The notes beneath the pieces are model-generated. The model saw only the letters and a list, made by a program, of their open reading frames with translations, made no database searches and was not told where the DNA came from. 24,518 nucleotides of DNA from a virus. The position numbers and the translations under genes were made by a program. This document shows positions 7,343-15,862 of this stretch, one piece after another. The stretch spans positions 1 to 24,518 of IMG/VR virus record IMGVR_UViG_3300025870_000070; one strand, written 5' to 3'. How positions within the stretch are numbered: position 1 is the first letter of the stretch; each line of letters opens with the position of its first letter.

Positions 7343-8292
7343 TTTTATTTACAGCAGATTGGCATATTAAATTAGGACAAAAGAACGTACCAGTAGCGTG
7401 GGCTTGCTCTCGTTATCAAATGTTCTTTGAACAAGTGCAGGAAGCTGTAGATAATCATGAAGTTAATCTTCACATCATAGGCGGGGACTTGTTTGACCGA
7501 GTCCCTTCTATGGATGAGCTTACTTTGTACTTTGATTTTGTAAAAAGAACAAAAGTAAGAACAATTATCTATGATGGCAACCATGAAGCCACTAGAAAAA
7601 ATAAAACTTTCTTTGATAATTTAAAGAGAGTAACAAATGAATTAAATCCTCTAGTAAAAGTTATAACAGAAACTTACTATGAGGATGATTGGGCAATCTT
7701 ACCTTATGCAGACTTGCATAAAAAGAAAAGTATAGAAATGATAGATGCAGACTATTTATTTACTCATGTAAGAGGTGAGATACCTCCTCATGTTATGCCC
7801 GAAGTAGAACTAGAAAGATTTGATAAGTTTAAGGAAGTGTACGCAGGAGATTTACATGCTCACGAGAATACTCAACGAAACATTGTATATCCTGGCAGTC
7901 CAATGACAACATCATTTCATAGAAATATTGTAAAAACTGGGTACTTAATAATAGACGATAACTGGGATTGGACATGGTATGAATTTGATTTACCACAACT
8001 AATTCGTAAGACTATCGAAGACCCAGCGGATATGGAACAAACTGACTTTCACCATACTATTTATGAAGTCACAGGAGATGTACAAGATTTAGCAAAAGTT
8101 AAAAACTCAGACCTTCTTGACAAAAAAGTAGTACGTAGAGAAGTTGATGCTAGATTAGATTTGAGCGGAGATTTAACTATGTCAGAAGAGCTTATAAAAT
8201 ATTTACAAGAAATATTATCGCTTGATGATGAAAAAGTTAGACAAATTATAGGAGTGTTTAATGATTATTCTTCAGAAGCTGAAGTGGGATAA
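7339..8292 (+). CDS. 47: gp47-like recombination nuclease subunit (SbcD/Mre11 family)
   Basis: This 317-residue calcineurin-like phosphoesterase has the full Mre11/SbcD motif series: ADWH (Asp7, His9), GGDLFDR with Asp50, GNHE at 80-83, FTHVRGE with His143, and GDLHAH with His173 and His175. These bind two metal ions (usually Mn). With gp46 it forms the ATP-regulated exonuclease that resects DNA ends for recombination-dependent replication and helps degrade host DNA. The length is close to T4 gp47 (339 aa). The start overlaps the peroxiredoxin stop by 4 nt, and the 3' end overlaps gp46 by 32 nt, consistent with coupled synthesis of the complex. Confidence 0.93.
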   Translation: MILFTADWHIKLGQKNVPVAWACSRYQMFFEQVQEAVDNHEVNLHIIGGDLFDRVPSMDELTLYFDFVKRTKVRTIIYDGNHEATRKNKTFFDNLKRVTNELNPLVKVITETYYEDDWAILPYADLHKKKSIEMIDADYLFTHVRGEIPPHVMPEVELERFDKFKEVYAGDLHAHENTQRNIVYPGSPMTTSFHRNIVKTGYLIIDDNWDWTWYEFDLPQLIRKTIEDPADMEQTDFHHTIYEVTGDVQDLAKVKNSDLLDKKVVRREVDARLDLSGDLTMSEELIKYLQEILSLDDEKVRQIIGVFNDYSSEAEVG

Positions 8293-10075
8293 TTGCTTCT
8301 CGTACGGAGAAGGTAATGAGTTGAATTTATCAGATGCAACTCTTACACAGTTAGTCGGAACAAACGGCGTGGGTAAATCCTCTATACCCCTTATATTAGA
8401 GGAAGTCTTATTTAACAAAAATAGTAAAAATGTTAAGAAGGCAGATATAGCGAACAGATATGTTAACAAAGGATATGATATTAGCCTTGAGTTTAGTGTC
8501 GACAGTGATTTATATAATATTGCTGTTAGTAGGCGTACAAATCTCAAATGCAAATTAACTAAAAATGGAGAGGATATATCTTCTCACACTGCGTCTAATA
8601 CCTATAAAACACTAGGAGATATTTTAGGTATAGACTTTAAAACGTTTAGTCAATTAGTGTATCAGAATACTAATGCATCATTACAATTTTTAACAGCAAC
8701 AGATACAAACCGTAAAAAGTTCTTAATCGACCTATTAAAACTAGACGATTATGTTTCATACTTTGAAGTTTTTAAAGAAGCTGTACGTAACGTATCTAGT
8801 ATGGTAACAACAGAGGAAGCCAAAATTGCAACTATTCAAAAATGGTTGACAGACAATATTCTCGAAGATAGTTCCATACTCGAAAAGAAAATTTTACCAA
8901 AAATTAATGAAAAAGATGAAGAATCTTTACGTTCTTTACAAGTAGAGTTTGCAAATATCTCGGAAAAGAATAAAAATATAAATTTAAATGAAAATCTGAA
9001 ACAACAGTTAAACTCAATAGATTTGCACGAAGCCAAAAGACTTATGGCTTTACATCCTGAGTTGAAAGATACCAAAGTTATATTGGAGGGTTTAGGAACG
9101 TGGCGTGCTGAAGAAATGCATGAACAACAAATGTTGAAGAAATATCAAGACCTAGCGGGTATGGAAAACATGGAGTGTCCAACTTGTGAAGGTGCGATTG
9201 ATATTGACTTTGTAAATAGAATGATTGCTGAACATTCAGAAAGAGTTGAACAAACACAACAATTCGCAGCAAAAGATAGACAAAATTTAGAAGAGGCAGA
9301 GGCAGATAATGAGATACATAGGAAAGCAAAGAAAGACATCGAGACTTGGGAAACTCTCTACAGGGACATTGACAGGGAACTCCCAACTAAAGTCCTCAAT
9401 GCAGAACAACTCCAAGAGCAGATTTCGGAACTTCGTACAAAGATTACCACTGCTAGGGAAACTTTTCAAGAGGTAATAGATGAGAATGAAAAAATTGAAA
9501 GACATAACACAAGAATTGGAATTATTCTTGAACAAACGGAACAGTTTGAGAGCGACCTTAGTAACAGCGAGTCTAAACTTAAGAGTGCAGAAACAAAACT
9601 GGCGGTACTTGAAACACTTAAAAAAGCGTTCTCAACCAATGGACTCCTCGCGTACAAGATAGAAAGTTTAGTAAAAGAGTTAGAGATTCTCACAAACGAA
9701 TATCTAGCAGAGTTTAGTGATGGTAGATTTGCCATCAATTTTGTAGTGGAGAATGATAAATTAAATGTGGAAGTCTCAGACAATGGCAATATTATTGACA
9801 TCCTTGCTCTTTCTAGCGGCGAGTTAGCCAGAGTAAATATTGCAACACTAGTATCAATTAGGAAGTTAATGACTTCAATTAGTAGAAGTCAAATTAATGT
9901 TCTTTTCCTTGACGAAGTAAACCAGGCGTTAGACGAAGTCGGAAAAGAAAAAGTAGTAGAAGTGTTATTAAAAGAAGAAACCTTAAATACTTATATGGTA
10001 TCACATGGTTGGACACACCCTCTACTAGAGAAAATAGAAATAACAAAAGAGGATAACATTAGTTATCTTGAATAG
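8261..10075 (+). CDS. 46: gp46-like recombination nuclease ATPase subunit (SbcC/Rad50 family)
   Basis: This 604-residue Rad50/SbcC-type ATPase starts with MIILQKLKWDNCFSYG, the usual N-terminal strand. Walker A follows as GTNGVGKSS (33-41). Glu/Lys-rich coiled-coil arms surround a zinc hook CPTC (306-309). The C-terminal lobe has the ABC signature LSSGELARV (around 517-525) and Walker B LFLDE with Asp551-Glu552, followed by the D-loop ALDE. The length matches T4 gp46 (560 aa) and is much shorter than bacterial SbcC. ATG 8261 lies inside the gp47 3' end. It is the last gene of the transcript from the first promoter; 66 nt follow before the next gene, with no obvious terminator hairpin. Confidence 0.93.
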   Translation: MIILQKLKWDNCFSYGEGNELNLSDATLTQLVGTNGVGKSSIPLILEEVLFNKNSKNVKKADIANRYVNKGYDISLEFSVDSDLYNIAVSRRTNLKCKLTKNGEDISSHTASNTYKTLGDILGIDFKTFSQLVYQNTNASLQFLTATDTNRKKFLIDLLKLDDYVSYFEVFKEAVRNVSSMVTTEEAKIATIQKWLTDNILEDSSILEKKILPKINEKDEESLRSLQVEFANISEKNKNINLNENLKQQLNSIDLHEAKRLMALHPELKDTKVILEGLGTWRAEEMHEQQMLKKYQDLAGMENMECPTCEGAIDIDFVNRMIAEHSERVEQTQQFAAKDRQNLEEAEADNEIHRKAKKDIETWETLYRDIDRELPTKVLNAEQLQEQISELRTKITTARETFQEVIDENEKIERHNTRIGIILEQTEQFESDLSNSESKLKSAETKLAVLETLKKAFSTNGLLAYKIESLVKELEILTNEYLAEFSDGRFAINFVVENDKLNVEVSDNGNIIDILALSSGELARVNIATLVSIRKLMTSISRSQINVLFLDEVNQALDEVGKEKVVEVLLKEETLNTYMVSHGWTHPLLEKIEITKEDNISYLE

Positions 10076-10092
10076 CAACACAAAAGTATATC

Positions 10093-10121
10093 TTGACATG
10101 AAACTTATTTTCTGTTATAAT
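10093..10121 (+). promoter_or_regulatory. Perfect sigma70 promoter with extended -10
   Basis: TTGACA (10093-10098), 17-bp spacer, TATAAT (10116-10121), with TGT directly before the -10. It is built like the promoter at 5769-5797, including the TGTTATAATAT core. Transcription should begin near 10128, just upstream of a GGAG ribosome site (10133-10136) and the glutaredoxin ATG at 10142. It likely drives the nuclease and ribonucleotide reductase genes. Confidence 0.87.
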
Positions 10122-10141
10122 ATATATCTTATGGAGAAAAA

Positions 10142-10369
10142 ATGAAAGTAGAAATTTATAGTATACCAAATTGTACTTATTGCAAGAAGGCTAAGTTTTT
10201 AGCTGACCATGTAGATGAAGTAACAGAGGTGTCATATAAAATGATTGGCGTAGATTTTTCTGCGTCTGACGTTAGGGAAAAGTTTCCCGAAGCAAGAACC
10301 TTCCCACAAATACTAGTAGACGATAAACATATCGGTGGCTATGTAGAGTTGGAGAAGTTAATTGGTTAA
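10142..10369 (+). CDS. Glutaredoxin
   Basis: This 75-residue glutaredoxin has the dithiol active site CTYC (Cys11, Cys14) after a first beta strand, then TFPQI with the expected cis-proline, and GGY in the glutathione-binding turn. Its size and motifs match phage glutaredoxins such as those serving ribonucleotide reductase (T4 NrdC has the same role). The nrdA product downstream on the same transcript ends in a CxxC tail, the normal target of such a reductant. It is the first gene after the promoter at 10093-10121, with GGAG 5 nt before its ATG. The next gene begins inside its last codons. Confidence 0.92.
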   Translation: MKVEIYSIPNCTYCKKAKFLADHVDEVTEVSYKMIGVDFSASDVREKFPEARTFPQILVDDKHIGGYVELEKLIG

Positions 10370-10850
10370 TAGCAGACAAAAAGGAAATAACGCAGAACTT
10401 AAAGTAGCAGATATGCTACACAGAATAACAGGAGAGTCTTTTGTACAAACTCCTGGATCGGGTAGTGGTAAAATAAAGGGAGACTTGATGGTGCCACACA
10501 AAGATAATTTATTCACAATTGAGGTTAAATTCTATAGAGATATGGCATTTAATCACAAAATATTTACTCAAAAAAGTAATACCTTCGTGGGTTGGTGGGA
10601 AAAACTAGTAGTACAGGCCGAGCAAATGCAGCAAGAACCTTTACTTATATTTAAAGAAAACCACTCACGATGGTACGTGGCAACGACAAGAAAGCCATGT
10701 TACAAAAAACATATGTATATTAGTTGGCTGGGGTGCTATGTTACCTTTGCCGAACAATTTTTAGAAACACAAAACCTGGAATTTACAAATGGCGATACAA
10801 TTTATGAACCATGGAAAAGCGACCCCGAACGGGAACTTACTGATTGTTGA
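10362..10850 (+). CDS. PD-(D/E)XK nuclease, Holliday-junction-resolvase-like
   Basis: This 162-residue protein has a nuclease core: a helix with Glu12 (KGNNAELKVADML), then GSGSGKIKGD with Asp41, and IEVK with Glu54 and Lys56. This is the E...D...ExK arrangement of archaeal Hjc/RecU-type resolvases and VRR-NUC-like enzymes. The C-terminal half (WWEKL, WYVATTR) resembles phage resolvase-like proteins. It would cut branched recombination intermediates, a role T4 gives to unrelated gp49; true junction specificity is inferred. The start is TTG 10362, supported by GGAGAAG 4-5 nt upstream and by the lack of an ATG before the first helix. It overlaps glutaredoxin by 8 nt and the next gene by 47-62 nt. 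Confidence 0.75.
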   Translation: MVNSRQKGNNAELKVADMLHRITGESFVQTPGSGSGKIKGDLMVPHKDNLFTIEVKFYRDMAFNHKIFTQKSNTFVGWWEKLVVQAEQMQQEPLLIFKENHSRWYVATTRKPCYKKHMYISWLGCYVTFAEQFLETQNLEFTNGDTIYEPWKSDPERELTDC

Positions 10851-11640
10851 TGGACTCAATCTAGCTTTTCGATGGAAACACCAAGGCACTACAGACTTCG
10901 AGCATGAATATGTAAGAACTGTACAGTCCCTTGCAAAGTCCTATAACTGTGGAGAGATAGTCGTCTTAGGCGATGGCGGTAGTAATTATCGTAAAGAAAT
11001 CTATCCAGAGTACAAAGCAAATCGTAAAGAACGATATGCAGAACAAACTCCTGCTGAAGCAAAAGAATTTGAAATGTTCTTAGCAGAGTTTTCAACTACA
11101 CTTAAAACTTTATCTCGTAAGGGTTATCTTACACTAAAGTATTCAGGCGTAGAGGCTGATGATATAGCCGCACTTATCACACAGAATCGAGAGCAATTAG
11201 GTCTCGATGAGATATGGATGGTGTCATCAGATAGAGACTGGGATTTACTAGTCGATGGTAACGTAAGTAGATTTTCTACAGTTACTAGAAAAGAAACAAC
11301 ACTCCTAAACTGGGACGAGCATTATGACTTTGACCCTGAGTACTTTTTAACATACAAGTGCTTAACTGGAGATAAAGGAGATAACGTTCCTGGTGTTGAT
11401 GGAATCGGGCCTAAGAGAGCCACACAGATTATTCAACAGTATGGAGATATCTTTGATATTATGGCGAGTTTGCCAATGGAAGGAAAATACAAATTCATTC
11501 AGAACTTAAATGAGTTCGGAAGTGAAGGGTTAGAAGTTGGTATTAAACTCATGGACTTAACTTATGACTTAGACGGAGCAGTCTTAGGTCATGCACAAGA
11601 AATTATAGGATTAGTAGAAGATTATGTCAGTAAAAATTGA
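10789..11640 (+). CDS. rnh: T4 RNase H-type 5'-3' exonuclease (FEN family)
   Basis: This 283-residue FEN/5'-nuclease removes RNA primers and flaps during lagging-strand synthesis. The metal-binding and structural motifs are in order: LLIVDGLNLAFR with Asp21, YPEYKANRK, VEADD with Glu122/Asp124/Asp125, SSDRDWD with Asp148 and Asp150, and the helix-three-turn region GDKGDNVPG with Asp195 and Asp198, followed by GIGPKRA. The length is close to T4 RNase H (305 aa). ATG 10789 gives a 62-nt overlap with the resolvase gene; ATG 10804 is in frame and also keeps the whole domain, so the N-terminal five residues are uncertain. It overlaps nrdA by 17 nt. Confidence 0.9.
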   Translation: MAIQFMNHGKATPNGNLLIVDGLNLAFRWKHQGTTDFEHEYVRTVQSLAKSYNCGEIVVLGDGGSNYRKEIYPEYKANRKERYAEQTPAEAKEFEMFLAEFSTTLKTLSRKGYLTLKYSGVEADDIAALITQNREQLGLDEIWMVSSDRDWDLLVDGNVSRFSTVTRKETTLLNWDEHYDFDPEYFLTYKCLTGDKGDNVPGVDGIGPKRATQIIQQYGDIFDIMASLPMEGKYKFIQNLNEFGSEGLEVGIKLMDLTYDLDGAVLGHAQEIIGLVEDYVSKN

Positions 11641-13396
11641 TTTTAGTAAAGATAGTCTTTTAGATACGTTTGCATTAGCAACTCTAAAAGATAGATATAT
11701 GGTAGGTGATGAAACGTCACCTCAAGAAGCTTTTGCTCGTGCTGCAATGGCTTTTGCAGATGATGACGACCACGCACAAAGGTTATATGATTATGTAAGT
11801 AATTTATGGTTTATGTTCGCTACTCCTGTACTTTCTAATGGGGGTACTCGTAGAGGCTTACCTATAAGTTGTTTCTTGAATTATGTAGATGACAGTAGAG
11901 AAGGAATAACAGACCATTTTGTAGAAAATGCGTTCTTGAGTTCCTTTGGCGGAGGTATAGGTGGCACGTGGAGTGATGTAAGATCTATGGGAAGTAAGAC
12001 TTCTAAAGGTTCTGAAAGCACAGGTGTTATACCTTTCGTAAAGGTTGTAGATGCAGAGATGTTGGCGTTTAGCCAAGGAGTAACTAGACGGGGTAGTTAC
12101 GCAGGGTATCTACATATTTCCCACCCCGAAATAGAGGAGTTCTTAGATGTTAGAAAACCTACTGGCGGTGACACGAACCGTAAGTGCCTTAACCTTCACC
12201 ACGGGATCGTCATATCTGATGCTTTCATGGAGCTCATACACTCAGCTTCAAAGTATCCTGATTTCGATGATAGTTGGGATTTGGTTGACCCACACTCTAA
12301 TGAAGTAAAGAAAACTGTTTCAGCAAGAGCTTTATGGGTAAAGATACTACAGAATAGAATTGAAACAGGAGAACCTTATGTAATGTATGAAGATGCAGTT
12401 CAAAATGGATTACCTGAGTTTCAAAAGAAAAAGGGATTAAAAGTTCATCACTCTAATTTATGTAGTGAGATTACTCTTGCTACTGACGAAGAGAGAACAG
12501 CAGTATGTTGTCTTTCTAGTGTAAATCTAGAGTATTATGATGAGTGGAAAAATCATCCTTCATTCATACCTGACTTAGTTAGAATGTTAGATAATGTATT
12601 AACGTACTTTATTGACAATGCACCTAGTCAGCTTGATAAAGCTAAGTTCAGTGCTTACAGGGAGAGAAGTATTGGGCTTGGTGCTATGGGTTTCCATGCG
12701 TATTTACAACAGAACGGTGTTCCATTTGAAAGTGCTATGGCAGGTAGTATTAATTTAGAAATGTTTGCTTACATAAAAACTTTTGCAGATGAAACCACTA
12801 GAAAATTAGCAACAGAGAGAGGAGCTTGTCCAGATGATGATTCTTGCACAGTAAGAAATGCTCATCTATTAGCTATAGCTCCTAATGCAAGTTCTAGTAT
12901 TATATGTGGAAACACGAGTCCAAGTATTGAGCCGTTTAGAGCCAATGCTTATACTCAAAAAACAAAAACAGGAAGTAACTTAGTAAAAAATAAATACTTA
13001 GACAAAATTATAAAAGAAAAAGTTACTCCTGCAATGTACGACGAAGTTTGGTCTAGCATTATTGCTAACAAAGGAAGTTGTCAACATCTAGATATACTAG
13101 ATGACTGGGAAAGAGATGTATTTAAAACTGCGGTTGAAATTAATCAATCTTGGATTATAGAACATGCTTCTGTAAGACAAGAGTTTATATGTCAATCACA
13201 AAGTGTAAATTTATTTTTCCCGCCTGATGTTAACAAAGGAGAGTTACATAACGTTCATATGTTAGCATGGGCAAAAAATTTAAAAACATTATATTACTTG
13301 AGAAGTGAAGCTATCAGTAGAGCTGATAATGTATCTAATCAAGCCAAAAGAGAGATAATTTTTGAACAATCAGATTGTCTAAGTTGCGAGGGATAA
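11624..13396 (+). CDS. nrdA: Class I ribonucleotide reductase, large (alpha) subunit
   Basis: This 590-residue NrdA reduces ribonucleotides to deoxyribonucleotides with NrdB. The redox cysteine pair fits Cys83 (PISCF) and Cys295 (AVCCLSS). The radical-site loop NLCSE places Asn278, Cys280 and Glu282. Tyr557-Tyr558 (TLYYLRSEA) match the radical-transfer pair, and the C-terminal tail ends in DCLSCEG (Cys585, Cys588), the shuttle site. Bacterial NrdA is about 760 residues; the missing part is at the N-terminus, where the ATP-cone would be, so the enzyme probably lacks dATP shut-off. An extra Cys296 sits next to the redox cysteine. nrdB follows immediately after the stop. Confidence 0.95.
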   Translation: MSVKIDFSKDSLLDTFALATLKDRYMVGDETSPQEAFARAAMAFADDDDHAQRLYDYVSNLWFMFATPVLSNGGTRRGLPISCFLNYVDDSREGITDHFVENAFLSSFGGGIGGTWSDVRSMGSKTSKGSESTGVIPFVKVVDAEMLAFSQGVTRRGSYAGYLHISHPEIEEFLDVRKPTGGDTNRKCLNLHHGIVISDAFMELIHSASKYPDFDDSWDLVDPHSNEVKKTVSARALWVKILQNRIETGEPYVMYEDAVQNGLPEFQKKKGLKVHHSNLCSEITLATDEERTAVCCLSSVNLEYYDEWKNHPSFIPDLVRMLDNVLTYFIDNAPSQLDKAKFSAYRERSIGLGAMGFHAYLQQNGVPFESAMAGSINLEMFAYIKTFADETTRKLATERGACPDDDSCTVRNAHLLAIAPNASSSIICGNTSPSIEPFRANAYTQKTKTGSNLVKNKYLDKIIKEKVTPAMYDEVWSSIIANKGSCQHLDILDDWERDVFKTAVEINQSWIIEHASVRQEFICQSQSVNLFFPPDVNKGELHNVHMLAWAKNLKTLYYLRSEAISRADNVSNQAKREIIFEQSDCLSCEG

Positions 13397-14359
13397 ATGG
13401 CAAACTTACTAGAAGAAAGAGAATATTATAAACCGTTTGATTACGGGTGGGCATTTGAAGCCTACAAAAAACAACAACAAATGCATTGGATGCCTGAAGA
13501 AGTAAGTATGGCTGATGATATTAAAGACTATAATCAAAATCTTACACCAGCAAATAGAGCATTGGTAGATAACATATTTAGATTTTTTACACAAGCAGAC
13601 GTAGATGTTTGCTGTGGATATGCTAAACATTATTTACCAACTTTTAAAGCACCAGAAGTAAGAATGATGTTAGTATCATTTGCTGCTATGGAAGCAGTGC
13701 ACCAAGATGCATATTCATCTTTATTAGAAACACTTGGCAAGTCCGAGGATATCTATAAAGAGTTTATGGATATACAAGAGATGGTAGAGAAACATGAGTA
13801 CCTATCTGACTTCAATATGAATGACCCTCATAATATTGCCAAAACTATGGCAGTGTACAGTGGGTTTACAGAAGGAGTACAGTTATTCTCATCATTCGCT
13901 ATACTATTAAACTATCCTAGACATAATCTAATGAAAGGGATGGGACAGATTGTAACATGGAGTATTCGTGATGAAACATTACATGTCGAGTCTGTGTCAA
14001 AACTATTTAGACAGTTCATCTCTGAACATCCAGAGATATGGACAGACAAACTAAAATATGAAATCTATTGTGCTGCTGAAAGAGTAGTAGAATTAGAGGA
14101 TAAGTTTATTGATATTTGCTTTGATAAAGCAGAAATACCTGACTTAACCGCCAAAGAAGTAAAAGAGTATATTCGTTATATAGCGGATAGAAGATTACTA
14201 GGTTTAGGCATGAAAAACATATTTCACAGTACAGCTAATCCTTTACCTTGGATTGATGTACAAGTAAACGCAGTTGAGCATACCAACTTTTTTGAAAACC
14301 GTGCTACCGAGTATGCTAAGGCAAGTACACAAGGAAACTGGCAGGATATATTTAAATGA
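13397..14359 (+). CDS. nrdB: Class I ribonucleotide reductase, small (beta) subunit
   Basis: This 320-residue NrdB carries the di-metal cofactor and radical. The ligands fall in the family pattern: Asp68 (TQADVDV), Glu99 and His102 (MEAVHQDAY), Glu159 (FTEGVQ), and Glu193 and His196 (RDETLH). The intervals of 31 between the first two and 34 between the later Glu residues equal those of E. coli NrdB. Tyr106 sits at the radical-tyrosine position (E-x2-H-x3-Y), so this looks like a Tyr-radical enzyme and not a class Ic (Phe) type. The start directly follows the nrdA stop, with GAGGG 5-6 nt upstream. It overlaps the next small gene by 4 nt. The C-terminal residues would dock on NrdA. Confidence 0.95.
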   Translation: MANLLEEREYYKPFDYGWAFEAYKKQQQMHWMPEEVSMADDIKDYNQNLTPANRALVDNIFRFFTQADVDVCCGYAKHYLPTFKAPEVRMMLVSFAAMEAVHQDAYSSLLETLGKSEDIYKEFMDIQEMVEKHEYLSDFNMNDPHNIAKTMAVYSGFTEGVQLFSSFAILLNYPRHNLMKGMGQIVTWSIRDETLHVESVSKLFRQFISEHPEIWTDKLKYEIYCAAERVVELEDKFIDICFDKAEIPDLTAKEVKEYIRYIADRRLLGLGMKNIFHSTANPLPWIDVQVNAVEHTNFFENRATEYAKASTQGNWQDIFK

Positions 14360-14571
14360 GCAAAGAACAAACCATCAACATTGACGGTATTGACTATCCA
14401 ATAAATGAGTTAACAGACGAGCAGAAAGCTATTGTTACTTCCATTGGACAAGGAGATATAGAGATAGAAAGATGTAAACATCTTATAGCTATTTGTCAAA
14501 CAGCTAGACAGGCTTACATTAATGATTTGGGAAACCAATTAAGTGGTGAAGTCGGTGAAGAAGAAGTTTAG
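14356..14571 (+). CDS. Small phage protein, DUF6447-like
   Basis: This 71-residue acidic protein begins with INIDGIDYPINELTDEQK, followed by a helix with ERCKHLIAICQTARQAY. The pattern 'IxIDGxxYxxxxLsxExk ... AxxQtAxxAY' matches a small family common in marine phages (DUF6447-like as I remember it), without known function. The start overlaps the nrdB stop as ATGA, and its 3' end overlaps the next glycosyltransferase gene by up to 29 nt. The closing GEVGEEEV is strongly acidic. Confidence 0.7.
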   Translation: MSKEQTINIDGIDYPINELTDEQKAIVTSIGQGDIEIERCKHLIAICQTARQAYINDLGNQLSGEVGEEEV

Positions 14572-15862
14572 ATTTTACATATTAACTACTGCATCGGGCA
14601 GGTATACGGATTGGGATAATAGAGTTGCTGAAACTGATTGCAACTTCAAAAGTCTTAAAGTTCACTTTGATCCTAGGTGGTCAAACATACAATGCAAAGA
14701 TGCAGTAGTAGTAGTAAACACACTAAGTTCTAGCTACAATAAAGTAGTAAAGAACTGGTGTATAAGTAAGGGAATAGAATGTCATATAACGGAATGTAAC
14801 AACACTCCAGGAAAGGGCAAGAACGAATTACTTAAAGTATTTTTAGACTCCAAAGATGACTATATGGTACAAATTGACGGAGACGACATGTTAACCCCTT
14901 ATGGGGTTGATTTGTATAAGAACCTAGCAAATCAAAAAGCTCCAGATAGTATAATAATATATCATCAATGGTCTCAACAAATTACTAAGTACGGTCAGCG
15001 TTTTTTTACACGAATAATGAACAACCAAGACAGACCTGCTAATTACAAAAAAGATTTACAATTTTTCTATAAGTTTGTATCTCTTGCTGCTAAGTACCAA
15101 AAAGATTATGGTAGAAAAGTTAAAAGCATGGGCGGTGTAGACAAGGTATGCCACTTATACGCTAAGTATTCAAATGACATGCACGAGCTATGTAGAAAGT
15201 ATAATGAGAAGTATTTTTCTCATGTTACTAATCAGCATATGGTAGACAACCACTGCAGGCCTGTATGGTACTCTAGAAAAGCAGCTGAGTACAGATTTGA
15301 TGAAGAGATGAGAATAGGAGAAGATACACGCCTATATCTACAACTAAAAACAGCACACTTTAAAGGTCTGTTAAATGTGGTAAGATTAAAAGAAGTTCCC
15401 TGTAGCTATGTCTATAACAATATACATGGAGGTATAGTAGCAGAAGAATCCAATGGTATGACTAATATGGATTGGATGAAAAAATTTATGGATTTACTGG
15501 CAGAAGATGTAAAGAACGGAAAAATAGGTGAGTACCCAAATTTACCCGAACTACAAGTCGCAATTCCAGAAGAAGTAAATGATTACTATATCACACAAGA
15601 GTTTAATATAGAAGACCTCGACCCATCTAGTGAAGAGTACAAAAATATAAAGATGTGTGATGATACTAGAAAAGAACTAAAACAAAGAATAAATTTATTA
15701 GAAGATCAAATGACTAAATTAGGAAGAAAGTTAATACTTGACATAAAACCTAGCGGAGCAACTTATGCATTTATGAAGAATCCTTATTTAAAAAATATAT
15801 ACTTACTGACTCCTATGGAGCATAAAATGGAACACTACTTCCAAAAAAGGATAATACTATGA
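14543..15862 (+). CDS. GT-A glycosyltransferase (family 2-like)
   Basis: This 439-residue protein has an N-terminal GT-A domain: KFRFYILTTASGR strand, a loop with LSSSYNKVVKNW, then YMVQIDGDDMLTPYG with DGDD (Asp112-Asp115) as the nucleotide-sugar metal site. GEDTRLYLQLK around residue 257 resembles the 'ED' acceptor region of GT2 enzymes. The C-terminal ~120 residues are acidic and helical, with no recognised domain. GTG 14543 gives the longest form; GTG 14546 and GTG 14555 are alternatives. The overlap with the upstream small gene and the 4-nt overlap downstream place it at the head of a three-gene sugar-transfer cluster. Donor and acceptor are unknown. Confidence 0.78.
   Translation: MVKSVKKKFRFYILTTASGRYTDWDNRVAETDCNFKSLKVHFDPRWSNIQCKDAVVVVNTLSSSYNKVVKNWCISKGIECHITECNNTPGKGKNELLKVFLDSKDDYMVQIDGDDMLTPYGVDLYKNLANQKAPDSIIIYHQWSQQITKYGQRFFTRIMNNQDRPANYKKDLQFFYKFVSLAAKYQKDYGRKVKSMGGVDKVCHLYAKYSNDMHELCRKYNEKYFSHVTNQHMVDNHCRPVWYSRKAAEYRFDEEMRIGEDTRLYLQLKTAHFKGLLNVVRLKEVPCSYVYNNIHGGIVAEESNGMTNMDWMKKFMDLLAEDVKNGKIGEYPNLPELQVAIPEEVNDYYITQEFNIEDLDPSSEEYKNIKMCDDTRKELKQRINLLEDQMTKLGRKLILDIKPSGATYAFMKNPYLKNIYLLTPMEHKMEHYFQKRIIL

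Noticed and set aside
14890-14908. AACCCC-TTAT-GGGGTT hairpin as a terminator
   Set aside because: It lies inside the GT2-like coding region and has no following T-run.
15738-15775. TTGACA as a third sigma70 promoter
   Set aside because: No acceptable -10 hexamer at 16-18 bp, and the site is within coding sequence.
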